Shown one piece after another: positions 19,463 to 28,670 of a stretch of DNA of 64,000 nucleotides. The position numbers and the translations under genes were made by a program. The notes below the pieces were generated by a model. That model ran no database searches. It worked only from the letters and a program-made list of their open reading frames with translations, and had not been told where the DNA came from. Position 1 is the stretch's first letter, and each line of letters starts with the position of its first letter. Source of the DNA: Pseudomonas poae (GTDB taxonomy: Bacteria > Pseudomonadota > Gammaproteobacteria > Pseudomonadales > Pseudomonadaceae); contig CP034537.1 of NCBI GenBank assembly GCA_004000515.1, forward strand, positions 6,152,001 through 6,216,000, read 5' to 3'.

Positions 19463-20306
19463 ATGAACATTATCGACATCCATCCTCACATCATTTCGGA
19501 CGATGAAAACGCTACCCGCCAGCGCCGCTGTTCGGCAAGCGATCGGACTGGTCGCAAGAGCGTCCGAGCACCGTTGAAACACTGGTCCAGGCCATGGACG
19601 AAGCCGGCGTCGCCAAAGCCGCCATCGTGCATTCCTCGACGACTTATGGCTTCGACAACAGCTACGTCGTTGACGGCTGCAAGCAGTACAAGGATCGGCT
19701 GGTCGCCGTCGGCTCGGTGGACATGCTCGCCGACGACGTGCCGGCAGTGATCAAGTCCTGGGTCGACAAGGGCCTCGCCGGCCTGCGCATCTTCACTGGC
19801 GGCTCGACCAAGGACTTCGACCCCAGCGAGCTCGACAATCCCAAGTCCTTCAAGGCTTGGGAAATGCTGGCCGAGCTGAAGCTGCCGATGTGCATTCAGA
19901 CCGGCCCGACCGGCCTGCCTTATGTGCGCATGCTGGCCGAGAAATTTCCGGGTGTGAACATCATCCTCGATCACCTCGGCCGCCCGGACGTACTCGACGG
20001 CCCTCCCTACGCCAACGCCGCCGGCCTGTTCGCGCTCGCCGACGTGTCCAACATCTACCTCAAGCTGACGCCGCGCATCTTCGGCGACGTGGAAAGGACA
20101 AGGCCAGCGCCGAGACCTTCTTCCCTCGAGTCGTCGAAGCATTCGGCGCGCAGCGCATGGCCTGGGGCTCCAATTTCCCCACCTCGCCCGGCACCCTCAA
20201 GGAAATTCTGGCGGTAGCCGAGAAGGGCCTGGCCTGTCTCACCGACGAGGATCGCGCCTGGATCTTCGGCAAGACCGCGCAAACGCTGTACCCGGCATTG
20301 CGCTGA
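19463..20306 (+). CDS. Amidohydrolase family 2 protein, paralogue (two frameshifts)
   Basis: Begins MNIIDIHPHIISDDENRYP once a missing C near 19510 is restored, then continues VETLVQAMDEAGVAKAAIVH, STTYGFDNSYVVDGC, GLRIFTGGSTKDFD, IILDHLGRPDVLDGPPY and AWGSNFPTSPG. A second shift near 20094 (one A missing in GGAAAGG) is needed to reach the end at YPALR. Corrected length about 282 residues. It is closest to the remnant at 3553-4318 and more distant from 13910-14794. Like them it has Asn in place of the LigI catalytic Asp. It sits 14 bases after ligJ and 29 before the aldolase, so it acts in the same pathway, probably on a lactone or an enol acid. Confidence 0.83.
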
Positions 20307-20335
20307 GGCTGAACCCATTTCATGAGGAAGTGAAC

Positions 20336-21193
20336 ATGAGCAACACACGTCTCAACAGCATCATCGGCGCACTCGAATCCGGCAAGCCCGCCTACATGGC
20401 GTTTGCCAAGCTGGACAAGCAGACCGCCATAGAAATGAGCGACTCCCCGTACGACGGCATCGTCTACGAGATGGAGCATAACCCGTACGATGTCAGCGCC
20501 CTCGGCGACTCGCTGCAATACATGCTGAGCCGCAAGCAAATCGCCGAATCGGGCTCCGTGGCGCCACGGGTGACACCGATCGCGCGCATCCCGGCCAATG
20601 GCATCGAGATGAACCAGACCTTCGCCAAGCAGGTATTGGATCGCGGTTGCTATGGCGTGATCTGGCCGCACGTGGCCACCGTCGAGCAGGCTTACAACGC
20701 CGTCGCCTCCTGCCGTTATGCTCGTCCGAAAGGCGCGGCGCTTTACGAGCCCAAAGGTGTGCGCGGCGACGGCCCGGCCAACGCGGCGCGCTACTGGGGC
20801 CTGACGATGGCCGAGTACTACGAGAAGGCCGACGTCTGGCCTCTGGCGCCACAGGGCGAAATCCTGGTGGGTCTGATGTGCGAAAGCACCCAGGCGATTG
20901 AGAACCTGGACGACATCCTCGCCAACGTGCCAGGTATCGGTTTCATCATGATCGGCGAAGGTGACCTGAGCCAGGAACTGGGTTTCCCGCGTCAGTACGA
21001 GCATCCGGAAGTCCAGGATGCGATGCGCCGCATCGTCGAGACCTGCCGCAAGCACGACGTCATCGTCGGCAATCCGCATGTGACGGCGAACAACCATCGT
21101 CGCCTGCTGGACGAGGGTTACCGGGTGCTGTTGTCGGCACCAAAACGCTCTTATGGCGTGGTCGGCCAGGCTCGCGAACTGGCGGGGTACTGA
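20336..21193 (+). CDS. HpcH/HpaI-family class II aldolase
   Basis: 285-residue pyruvate-type aldolase that cleaves a 4-hydroxy-2-oxo acid using a divalent metal. ATG 20336 is chosen because GAGGAAG lies 5-11 bases upstream. Family marks: the base-bearing YEMEHNPYD, PIARIPANG (Arg binding pyruvate), GVIWPHVATVEQA, metal-ligand Glu in LVGLMCESTQAIENLDDIL, and Asp in IGEGDLSQELGF. Downstream of a LigJ hydratase the expected substrate is 4-carboxy-4-hydroxy-2-oxoadipate, giving pyruvate and oxaloacetate. In known pathways that step is done by the unrelated RraA-like LigK/GalC, so this would be a non-orthologous replacement. It ends four bases before the TPP enzyme start. Confidence 0.85.
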   Translation: MSNTRLNSIIGALESGKPAYMAFAKLDKQTAIEMSDSPYDGIVYEMEHNPYDVSALGDSLQYMLSRKQIAESGSVAPRVTPIARIPANGIEMNQTFAKQVLDRGCYGVIWPHVATVEQAYNAVASCRYARPKGAALYEPKGVRGDGPANAARYWGLTMAEYYEKADVWPLAPQGEILVGLMCESTQAIENLDDILANVPGIGFIMIGEGDLSQELGFPRQYEHPEVQDAMRRIVETCRKHDVIVGNPHVTANNHRRLLDEGYRVLLSAPKRSYGVVGQARELAGY

Positions 21194-21197
21194 TGTG

Positions 21198-22747
21198 ATG
21201 AACGGCGCAGAAAGTCTCGTCGCGACCCTGATCGATCAGGACGTGGACATTTGCTTTGCCAACCCGGGCACCTCGGAGATGCATTTCCTTGCTGCGCTGG
21301 GTGGAAACCCGCAGATGCGCAGCGTGCTGTGCCTGTACGAAGGTGTAGCCACCGGCGCTGCCGACGGCTGGTACCGGATGAAGGACAAGCCAGCCTCGAC
21401 GCTTCTGCACTTGGGGCCTGGCCTGGCCAACGGCCTGGCGAACATCCACAATGCCAAACGCGCCTCGTCGGGCATGGTCAACATCATCGGCGAGCATTCC
21501 GCGTCACATCTCAAGTACGATCCGCCGCTGACCTCCGACATCGAAGGTCTGGCGCGTCCGTTGAGTCACTGGGTGCGCCGCGCGGGCTCCGCTGACTCCA
21601 TCGCCTGGGACACCGCCCAGGCGGTGGCCAAGGCCAGTGAGCATCCGGGGCAGATCGCTACCTTGATCCTGCCTGGCGACACGTCGTGGCAGCAGACCAG
21701 TGCAACCCCGTGATGCCGCCACCTGCAGCAGCCAGGCGCAAGATGCCGAGCGCCGAACGCGTCGAGCACGTCGCCCGAGTGCTGCGTTCGGGTGAGCCGA
21801 CCCTGATCATACTCGCCAACAAGGCTACGCGAGGCGCGGCGCTGGAAAAGGCCGGTCGCGTAGCCGCCGCTACCGGTGCTCAACTGGGCTCGCAGTTCTT
21901 CACCGCACGTATCGAACGCGGCGCGGGTTTCGTGCCCATCTCGCGCATTCCTTACGCGGTTGGGCAGGCCATGGCGTACCTCAAGGACTTCAAGCACATC
22001 ATTACGGTCGAGACTCGGGAGCCGGTGGCGTTCTTCGCCTATCCGGACAAGCCCAGCCTGCTCAAGGCCGAGGGCACGATGGTGCATGAGCTCGTCGAGG
22101 CTGACGAGGACAGCGAACTCGCCTTCGATATGTTGTTGCACGCGCTGGGCGCCACCAGTGTGTCCGCGATTGTCCAGCCGCGTATCCAGACGCCGGTTCC
22201 AAACGGTGCGCTCAACCCTGTCAGCATTGCCCACGCGCTGGCCGCCGCATTGCCGGAGCATTGCATTCTGGTGGACGAGTCGCTGACCACAGGCCGCGAG
22301 TCGATCGGCCTGACTATCGGGGCGCAGCCACACGATCTGATCAACAACATGGGCGGCTCCATCGGCTACGCCACGCCTGTGGCAACCGGTGCGGCGCTGG
22401 CTTGCCCGGATCGCCGTGTGTTTTGCATGGTCGGTGACGGCAGCGCGATGTACACGATCCAGTCGCTGTGGACTCAGGCTCGCGAGAACCTGAACATCAC
22501 AACGATCATTTTCGCCAACAACACCTACGCCATTCTCAAGGCCGAGTACGCCAACATGGGGGCCGGAACGCCTGGGGAGCGCGCGCTTTCGATGATCGAC
22601 ATCGATCGTCCGAGCATCGACTGGCAGGCCATGGCGAAAAGCATGGGGGTGCCCAGCGTCGCCGTGGACACCGCCGAAGGCTTCTACAAGGCCATGGTCA
22701 ATTCGACCCGAGAACCAGGCCCCTGCCTGATCGAAGTCAAACTCTGA
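21198..22747 (+). CDS. Thiamine-pyrophosphate enzyme, acetolactate synthase/benzoylformate decarboxylase superfamily (frameshift near 21700)
   Basis: ThDP-dependent 2-oxo-acid decarboxylase or carboligase. The N-terminal PYR domain contains FANPGTSEMHFLAAL and the activating Glu in LCLYEGVATGAADGW; the C-terminal PP domain contains the ThDP/Mg motif CMVGDGSAMYTIQSLWTQA through IIFANNTYAILKAE. The two halves are in different frames, joined by a one-base change between about 21680 and 21712; corrected length is about 516 residues. The family makes decarboxylases such as those for benzoylformate, phosphonopyruvate and sulfopyruvate, so the reaction is not fixed. Its position after the aldolase suggests decarboxylation of a 2-oxo acid in the same pathway. 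Confidence 0.82.
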
Positions 22748-22774
22748 ACTAATCCTGAATCAAAGGAGATTCCC

Positions 22775-23653
22775 ATGGCGCTGACCCTACGCACAAACCT
22801 GGCTGATTACCCGGTCACCAAGGCGATGAAGGATGGACGAGTGAAGTCCGACCTCGTCACGCTCGACTACTGCGGCCCTACGCCGGCGCACAACGGCTTC
22901 AAGGCAATGGTGCGCGAGAACAAGTTCGATGCCGGTGAACTGGCCATCGTTACGTTCCTGCAGGCCAAGGCTTACGGCAAACCTTACGTGTTGCTACCTG
23001 CGCCGATCTCGGGGCGTTTCCAGCACCACTGTGCCGGATTCAACATCGACTTCGGGCACCTTGACCCAAAGGACATCGAAGGGAAGCGAGTGGGCGTGCG
23101 CACCTATTCGCAGACTACCGCGTTGTGGATTCGCGGCGTATTACGTCATGAGTACGGTGTAGACCTCGATAAGGTCACCTGGATGACGCTCGGCGACGGC
23201 CACCTGGCTGAGTACCATGACCCGGAAAACTGCATCCGTCTTCCGGCCGGCTCCAGCATTCCGCAGATGATGCTCGATGGTGAGCTCGATGCGGCTCTGC
23301 TTGGCGAGGACATGCCCAAGGATCCGCGAGTTCGCACGCTGGTGCCCGATGCGCATAACGCCGCCAAGTCTTGGTACGAACGCGAAGGCTTCGTGCCGAT
23401 CAACCATATGTTCGCCATTCATCAGGACATCTCCAGGCAACATCCCGAAGCCGTGAAAGATATCTACCGGATGATCGCCGAAAGCCGCGAGCTCACTGAA
23501 GGCGGTGTGCCTGCCGTCTTCCCGCCGATGGGTCTTGAGGCCAACCGCAAGGGGCTGCAGACCGCGATCGACTGGGCACTCGACCAGAAGATCATTCCGC
23601 GTGCCATGTCGGTTGACGAACTCTTCGACGACGTGACCGGCAGCTTGGGATAA
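22775..23653 (+). CDS. 4,5-dihydroxyphthalate-decarboxylase-like protein 2
   Basis: 292-residue intact cytosolic protein with a binding-protein fold and no signal peptide. It begins MALTLRTNLADYPVTKAMKD after AAGGAG, followed by DYCGPTPAHNGFKAMVRENK, FDAGELAIVTFLQAKAYG, IEGKRVGVRTYSQTTALWIR, FVPINHMFAIHQDI and MSVDELFDDV at the end. The layout matches 4,5-dihydroxyphthalate decarboxylase relatives, which yield protocatechuate from phthalate-derived diols. It is the same type as the remnant at 3129-3447 (near-identical ends) and a more distant relative of the first gene of its own operon. Two such proteins in one operon may decarboxylate successive intermediates or form a heteromer. Confidence 0.83.
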   Translation: MALTLRTNLADYPVTKAMKDGRVKSDLVTLDYCGPTPAHNGFKAMVRENKFDAGELAIVTFLQAKAYGKPYVLLPAPISGRFQHHCAGFNIDFGHLDPKDIEGKRVGVRTYSQTTALWIRGVLRHEYGVDLDKVTWMTLGDGHLAEYHDPENCIRLPAGSSIPQMMLDGELDAALLGEDMPKDPRVRTLVPDAHNAAKSWYEREGFVPINHMFAIHQDISRQHPEAVKDIYRMIAESRELTEGGVPAVFPPMGLEANRKGLQTAIDWALDQKIIPRAMSVDELFDDVTGSLG

Positions 23654-23821
23654 ACGCTGTCTAACGTGCCATCAGTCGTGGAAACGCAGTGCTGGTTATT
23701 GTGCCCCCAATGTTTCTCGCTTACGAGACGCATGGGGCGCAGTCATCGGGCATGCCTTTGGTCAATACCCGAGTCCCGATCGGAAACGGGCGGAGGGATA
23801 CCTCAGCTTCGGGACGCCATC

Positions 23822-25162
23822 ATGCTTCAATTCGTACACACTCCTAACCTGCGTCATTTACGGATGCTGCAGGTGGTTGGCAAGATGGGTGGTGTCAGCA
23901 GTGCCTCGCGCGAACTCCATGCCTCGCAGTCGACCGTCACCCAGGCGATAGCCAACCTTGAAACGCAGCTTGGCAAGCGGATTTTCGAACGCCACGCCAC
24001 CGGCAGCTATCCAACGGCGACAGGCAGGCAATACCTGCTGCATATCAACCGCTTCTTCGAGATTCTCGACAGCTCAATCGCACAGGTCCTGGGCCCGATC
24101 AGGAACGGACAAGAGCGCAATGTGCCGCCGGTTGACCGGCTGTTCACCGGTACGCAGCTGCGCTCGCTCATCGCCACCAGTGATCAGCGAAAAACCAGTG
24201 ATGTCGCCCGGCGCCTGGGCCTTACACCTACCTCGCTACTGCGCTCGGCACGCACACTCGAACGCGCGCTCGGTACGTCCTTGTTCGAACGTAGTGCGCA
24301 AGGCCCAACCCTTAACAAAACCGGTATTTTCCTCGCCCGTGAATTTCGTTGTGCGATGCGCGAGCTCGAACTCGCACGCCACGAAACCCTGCCAGCAGCG
24401 CAAGCTTCCAGCCTTGAACTGATCGTGGGGACGCTGCCGATGTCTGGCTCGCCCCAGCTCGCCGAGGCGACGCGGCGATTCATGGTCTCTAATCCATCGG
24501 TGAAGGTGCGAATCGTTTCAGGTGAATATCACAAGCTACTCGCAGATTTGACCGCCAGCCGCATTGATATGATCTTCGGGTCGCTGCGAAAGCCTGCCGG
24601 AGCCAACGATATCAATGAAGAAATCCTGTTCCGCGACCGTTATTGCGTAATCACGCGGCCTGGCCACCCACTCACCGAATGCGAGGAGGTCACTCCCGCT
24701 GATCTTGCCCATTTCCAGTGGGTGGTGCCCGCCATTGGCACGCCGCGGCGCACCCGGATCGAGGCAATTTTTGATGGAGCGCAAACGCGCCAAGACTTTC
24801 ATGTGGAAACCTCTTCCCTGGCCATGAGCCGGGCACTGCTGCTCGGTTCAGACTCGATCACGCTGATGACACGCGCCGAGGCCCAGTGCGATCTCGACCT
24901 CGGCGTACTGAGCGAACTGCACTGCCCGTTTCTCGACGATAACCTGTTCAAGGGTGTGACGACCCGCAGCGACTGGCTGCCGACACAAGCGCATACCGCT
25001 TTCCTCGAACGCTTGCGTGAAACCACCACGCGTTCAGGTTCGGATCGCGATCGGATCAGGCTAAGAGCGGTTGGTATGGCTGCACGCCCCTACGCGTATC
25101 TGCGTAAAGACACCAGGACCAGGCTACATGTATACCTGATCCTGGTGGTATTGCTGGTCTGA
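23822..25162 (+). CDS. LysR-type regulator with two tandem HTH domains
   Basis: Regulator with an unusual architecture. Residues about 8-85 form a LysR winged HTH (NLRHLRMLQVVGKMGGVSSA, SQSTVTQAIANLETQLGKRI). After a linker, residues about 110-190 form a second one (LRSLIATSDQRKTSDVARRL, LTPTSLLRSARTLERALGTS, LFERSAQGPTLNKTG). A LysR effector domain follows (LELIVGTLPMSGSPQLAEAT, RIDMIFGSLRKPAG, RYCVITRPGHPLTE). ATG 23822 is where homology begins; an upstream open extension shows no motifs. The last 30 residues run through a terminator hairpin, so the true C-terminus is probably near 25063 with a one-base error before it. It lies 168 bases after the catabolic operon, probably controlling it. 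Confidence 0.85.
   Translation: MLQFVHTPNLRHLRMLQVVGKMGGVSSASRELHASQSTVTQAIANLETQLGKRIFERHATGSYPTATGRQYLLHINRFFEILDSSIAQVLGPIRNGQERNVPPVDRLFTGTQLRSLIATSDQRKTSDVARRLGLTPTSLLRSARTLERALGTSLFERSAQGPTLNKTGIFLAREFRCAMRELELARHETLPAAQASSLELIVGTLPMSGSPQLAEATRRFMVSNPSVKVRIVSGEYHKLLADLTASRIDMIFGSLRKPAGANDINEEILFRDRYCVITRPGHPLTECEEVTPADLAHFQWVVPAIGTPRRTRIEAIFDGAQTRQDFHVETSSLAMSRALLLGSDSITLMTRAEAQCDLDLGVLSELHCPFLDDNLFKGVTTRSDWLPTQAHTAFLERLRETTTRSGSDRDRIRLRAVGMAARPYAYLRKDTRTRLHVYLILVVLLV
25111..25147. terminator. Hairpin between convergent LysR and pckA genes
   Basis: A 13-bp stem, CACCAGGACCAGG (25111-25123) and CCTGATCCTGGTG (25135-25147), with one mismatch and an 11-base loop, lies between convergent genes. 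A T-containing tract follows on both sides. It falls inside the apparent 3' end of the LysR reading frame, which suggests that frame is artificially extended. Confidence 0.55.
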
Positions 25163-25165
25163 AGT

Positions 25166-26731
25166 TTACTGCTCTGGCCACCCAGACAGGCGCGGCCCCG
25201 CCGCGATGATGCTTTCATCAACACCGCTGAACTGGCTGAAGTTCTCAATGAATTGTTCGGCCAGATGCCTGGCTGTGGCATCGAACGCTTGCTTGTCCGT
25301 CCAGGTATTGCGAGGGTTGAGCAGTCGGGTCTCCACGCCCGGGACGGCCTTCGGAACCGTCAAGTTGAGGCCCGGTAGATACTCGGTCTCAACCTCTTTG
25401 AGGGCGCCACTCTGAATGGCGGCGATGATCCGACGGGTGGTGGGAATGCTGAAGCGATCGCCAGTGCCATAGGAGCCGCCGGTCCATCCGGTGTTGACCA
25501 GATAAATCCGGGAGCCGAATTCTCCAATGCGCTTGATCAGCAGATCGGCGTAATCATGCGCCGCACGGGGCAGGAACGCTGCGCCGAAGCAGGTGGAAAA
25601 CGTCGACTTGATACCGCCGCCCGAACCCATTTCGGTAGAACCCACCAGCGCGGTGTAGCCAGACAGGTAGTGGTACGCTGCTGCATCCTTGCTCAGGATC
25701 GACACCGGCGGCAGCACACCGGACAGGTCGCAGGTCAGGAAGATGATCGCCTGCGGTTCGCCACCCAGATTGTCCTTCGTACGTTTAGCGACGTGCTCCA
25801 GCGGGTACGCGCAACGGCCATTTTCCGTGAGTCGGGTATCGACGTAATCTGCTGTACGGGCCTCGTTTAACACGACGTTCTCGACGAGGGCACCGAAACG
25901 TATCGCATCCCAAATGATCGGTTCGTTCTTCTGACTCAGATCGATGGTCTTGGCGTAGCAGCCACCTTCCAGGTTGAACACAACACCCTTGCCCCAGCCG
26001 TGTTCGTCGTCGCCAATCAGAAAGCGTTCAGGGTCTGCGGAAAGCGTGGTCTTGCCGGTTCCGGACAAACCAAAGAACAGCGTGGTGCTGCCGTCGTTGC
26101 CGACGTTCGCGGAGCAATGCATAGGCAGCACTTCACTTCTGGGCAGCAGGAAATTTTGCACCGAAAACATGGCTTTCTTCATTTCACCGGCATATTGCAT
26201 ACCGGCAATTAGCACCTTGCGCCGGGCAAAGTTCAGGATGACACACCCTTCAGTTCGCGTGCCGTCTCGCTCAGGAACACAACGGAACCCCGCAACATTG
26301 AGTATCTGCCATACGTCCTTGCCCTTGGGGTTGTAGACCTCCGGGCGAATGAACAGGTTTTGACCAAAGAGATTTTGCCAGGCTGTCTGCGTGGTCATGA
26401 CCACTGGCAGGTAGTGGTCCAGATCGGCGCCCACATGAACCATCGAGACAAACTGTTCGCAACCGGCCAGATAGCCTTCAACCCGATCCCAGAGCGCATC
26501 AAACTTGTCCGCATCGAAAGGTTGATTGACGTTGCCCCAATCGATCTCGTCGCTTGTACCCGGTTCTTTGACAATGAAACGATCTTGCGGCGAACGCCCG
26601 GTGCGTTCGCCCGTGGTCACGACCAGAGCGCCGGAGTCGGCGAGCTGCCCTTCACCACGTTCAATTGCTTTTTCAACCAATCGAGTGCGGCTCAGGTTGA
26701 TGTATACAGCAGACTCAATTACTACGGTCAT
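25166..26731 (-). CDS. pckA: Phosphoenolpyruvate carboxykinase (ATP)
   Basis: Converts oxaloacetate and ATP to PEP and CO2 in the cytosol, the first step of gluconeogenesis. 521 residues from ATG 26731, chosen because AAGGG lies 9 bases upstream. Motifs: [20 protein letters not shown] near residue 40, the P-loop [14 protein letters not shown], kinase-2 [16 protein letters not shown], and [20 protein letters not shown]. Length and motifs match bacterial ATP-type PckA. Pseudomonads normally keep a chromosomal pckA elsewhere, so this is probably an extra island copy; the N-terminus differs from the usual pseudomonad sequence as I remember it. It lies downstream of the binding-protein gene, and would drain the oxaloacetate expected from the LigJ/aldolase route. 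Confidence 0.92.
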   Translation of the reverse strand: MTVVIESAVYINLSRTRLVEKAIERGEGQLADSGALVVTTGERTGRSPQDRFIVKEPGTSDEIDWGNVNQPFDADKFDALWDRVEGYLAGCEQFVSMVHVGADLDHYLPVVMTTQTAWQNLFGQNLFIRPEVYNPKGKDVWQILNVAGFRCVPERDGTRTEGCVILNFARRKVLIAGMQYAGEMKKAMFSVQNFLLPRSEVLPMHCSANVGNDGSTTLFFGLSGTGKTTLSADPERFLIGDDEHGWGKGVVFNLEGGCYAKTIDLSQKNEPIIWDAIRFGALVENVVLNEARTADYVDTRLTENGRCAYPLEHVAKRTKDNLGGEPQAIIFLTCDLSGVLPPVSILSKDAAAYHYLSGYTALVGSTEMGSGGGIKSTFSTCFGAAFLPRAAHDYADLLIKRIGEFGSRIYLVNTGWTGGSYGTGDRFSIPTTRRIIAAIQSGALKEVETEYLPGLNLTVPKAVPGVETRLLNPRNTWTDKQAFDATARHLAEQFIENFSQFSGVDESIIAAGPRLSGWPEQ

Positions 26732-26838
26732 TTCAGATTCCCTTGGCATGGTGCCAATTTTTGAGCAGTTGCTGTCGTGTAGATGAAAGACTCAACGCGA
26801 CCTGGTGCGATGATGAGTATTAAGATCGAGGTCACTCG

Positions 26839-27858
26839 TCAGCCGATCAACTTCGCTGCGGCCCTCGCCGCTGACATGTCGGCCACTGCGGCGAAAGGGC
26901 GCTTGCGCTTCAAGCCACCCAGGCCGATGTACATGTCCTGCTGATAGCCGATGTCGTCGTCGCTCAGCGACAAGTCCCTCGAATAGGGCCGCTGGGTCTG
27001 GATGAAATCCCAAACTGCCTGTGCCGAAGCCTTGTCGAATTTCTTTTCGGCTCGCCGGCGGGCTTCGAAGAAGGCGTCATGCGCTGCTGGCGACATTAAA
27101 TAGTCATAGAGCGCCCCGTAAGCCGCCATCACGCCGACCAATCCCTCGTGTTTATACGTGAGTGCGGAGTCAGAGGCATAGGCGGTCTGAAAAGTGTATT
27201 TTGGCAGTTCCTGCCACAGGTTGCCCTCGGGAACGACCACGAGTCCGTCCTTGTCGTTCAGGTGAGAAATACTTGAGCAACAGGCGTCTACCTCACCATT
27301 CACCGTCGCTCGATAGCATTGATCGTTGCTTCCCTTGTCGACGAACTTTACCCGTTGGGCGTCGATGCCTTTTTCTTTCAATAACTGCAGCATCAAAACA
27401 TGCAGCAACCCCATCGACGGGCCAACTGCAACAGTCTTGCCCATAAGATCTGCAAGCACTTTGACTCCGCCAGGCCTGACAAAAACCGTCAGCGCGGTCT
27501 TTCTCATGCCCGCGCCGACAATCTTGACCTGGGCACCTTGCTCGATCCTCGACAGCAGCCCGTTGTAGCCCGAGATCATGCAGACGTCCGCAGCTCCGGC
27601 GGCAATAGCATCGAAGGGACCGTTCGCCCCGCCAGCCTCGACGATCAACGCGTCAACGCCGAACTTATTAAAATAGCCCTGCTGGTTCAGCAGCGAGGTC
27701 AGTGTGGAATTTTCCAGCCCCGGATTGACTGCGATCCTTAACTGAGTGGCAGCCCGCGCGATATAAGGTGCGGCAATTCCACCTACAGCAAAGCCCAACC
27801 CAAGAAGCGCAGAGTTGCGCAAGAAGCGGCGGCGGTGAGGGTTGAACGTCTGGGGCAT
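26839..27858 (-). CDS. Tat-exported NMT1/SsuA-type substrate-binding protein
   Basis: 339-residue periplasmic binding protein of an ABC-type importer. ATG 27858 has AAGGAG 8 bases upstream. The Tat signal peptide carries RRRFLRNSALLGLG and ends near IARAA. Mature features: QLRIAVNPGLENSTLTSLLN, FGVDALIVEAGGANGPFDAI, AADVCMISGYNGLLSRIEQG and LADLMGKTVAVGPSMG, typical of NMT1/THI5-like domains that bind sulfonates, nitrate, taurine or aromatic acids. No ATPase or permease gene is beside it, so it depends on components elsewhere or on a lost operon. It is followed by pckA 107 bases downstream, probably cotranscribed. Confidence 0.85.
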   Translation of the reverse strand: MPQTFNPHRRRFLRNSALLGLGFAVGGIAAPYIARAATQLRIAVNPGLENSTLTSLLNQQGYFNKFGVDALIVEAGGANGPFDAIAAGAADVCMISGYNGLLSRIEQGAQVKIVGAGMRKTALTVFVRPGGVKVLADLMGKTVAVGPSMGLLHVLMLQLLKEKGIDAQRVKFVDKGSNDQCYRATVNGEVDACCSSISHLNDKDGLVVVPEGNLWQELPKYTFQTAYASDSALTYKHEGLVGVMAAYGALYDYLMSPAAHDAFFEARRRAEKKFDKASAQAVWDFIQTQRPYSRDLSLSDDDIGYQQDMYIGLGGLKRKRPFAAVADMSAARAAAKLIG

Positions 27859-28020
27859 CGGCGGTCTCCTTCTTCTGTCATCACTTCCCAAGGAAGTTCC
27901 CGTGATAGAACCCCAATGGGCAATCACCTCAGACTATTACTTGGGGATTATCGGCGCCAATTAAAAAACCTGCTCGGAAGATTGGATTTCTTACCGCCAA
28001 GCCACCTAGCTCGTGCAGGG

Positions 28021-28670
28021 TGTTGCCGCTGACCGAAAACTGACCCAGTAAAGGCTGATCTGCCGACTGAAAACTGACCCAGGTGTTCAACTGCTTCTGC
28101 TCACTTTTCGAGCAGGAGAACACAGGGTGATCAGCATGGAAATGTTGGGAAAAATCCGGCGGATGTACTTCCGCGACAAGCTCTCGCTGCATCAGATAGC
28201 CAAGCGTACCGGACTGTCGAGAAACACCATTCGAAAATGGGTCAGAGCACCCGAAGCCACCCAGCCGGCGTACCAACGGTGCGCAACCTTCAACAAACTC
28301 AGTCCATTTCACGAGACGCTGGAGCAGGCGCTTAAGGCCGATTCGTTTCGGGCAAAGCACAACCGCAGGAGTGCCAAAGCACTCTTCGAACAGATCAAGG
28401 CCGAGGGGTACGACGGCGGCTACAGCCAACTCACCGCCTTTATACGCTCGTGGCGCGGCGAGCAAGGCAAGTCTTTACGAGCCTTTGTGCCGCTGACCTT
28501 TGCACTCGGTGAGGCCTTTCAATTCGACTGGAGCGAAGAAGGTCTGCTGATCGGCGGCCTGTTCCGACGCATCCAAGTCTCCAATATGAAGCTGTGCGCC
28601 AGTCGCGCATTTTGGTTGGTTGCGTATCCCAGCCAAGGCCACGAGATGTTGTTCGATGCCCATACCCAAC
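28021..28670 (+). mobile_element. IS21-family element, left end only (truncated)
   Basis: The left end begins near 28021 (TGTTGCCGC...) and carries two copies of the internal terminal repeat GACYGAAAACTGACCCAG at 28031-28048 and 28065-28082, typical of IS21 relatives. The istA gene follows but stops abruptly at about 28670, where a group II intron fragment in the opposite direction begins. The rest of istA, all of istB and the right end are missing, so the element cannot move by itself. Confidence 0.8.
28127..28670 (+). pseudogene. istA: istA transposase of IS21, N-terminal fragment
   Basis: Encodes about 180 residues of an IS21 transposase from a GTG start preceded by AGGAG. The HTH is HQIAKRTGLSRNTIRKWVR; the beginning of the DDE core is visible as FQFDWSEEGLLIGG, with the first catalytic Asp. 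Homology ends at HEMLFDAHT, after which the reading frame runs into the antisense of the group II intron reverse transcriptase. Full IstA proteins are about 500 residues, so two of three catalytic acids are missing and the product is inactive. Confidence 0.85.

Noticed and set aside
23666..23821. 52-codon N-terminal extension of the double-HTH LysR protein
   Set aside because: No motif in the extension; homology begins at ATG 23822.
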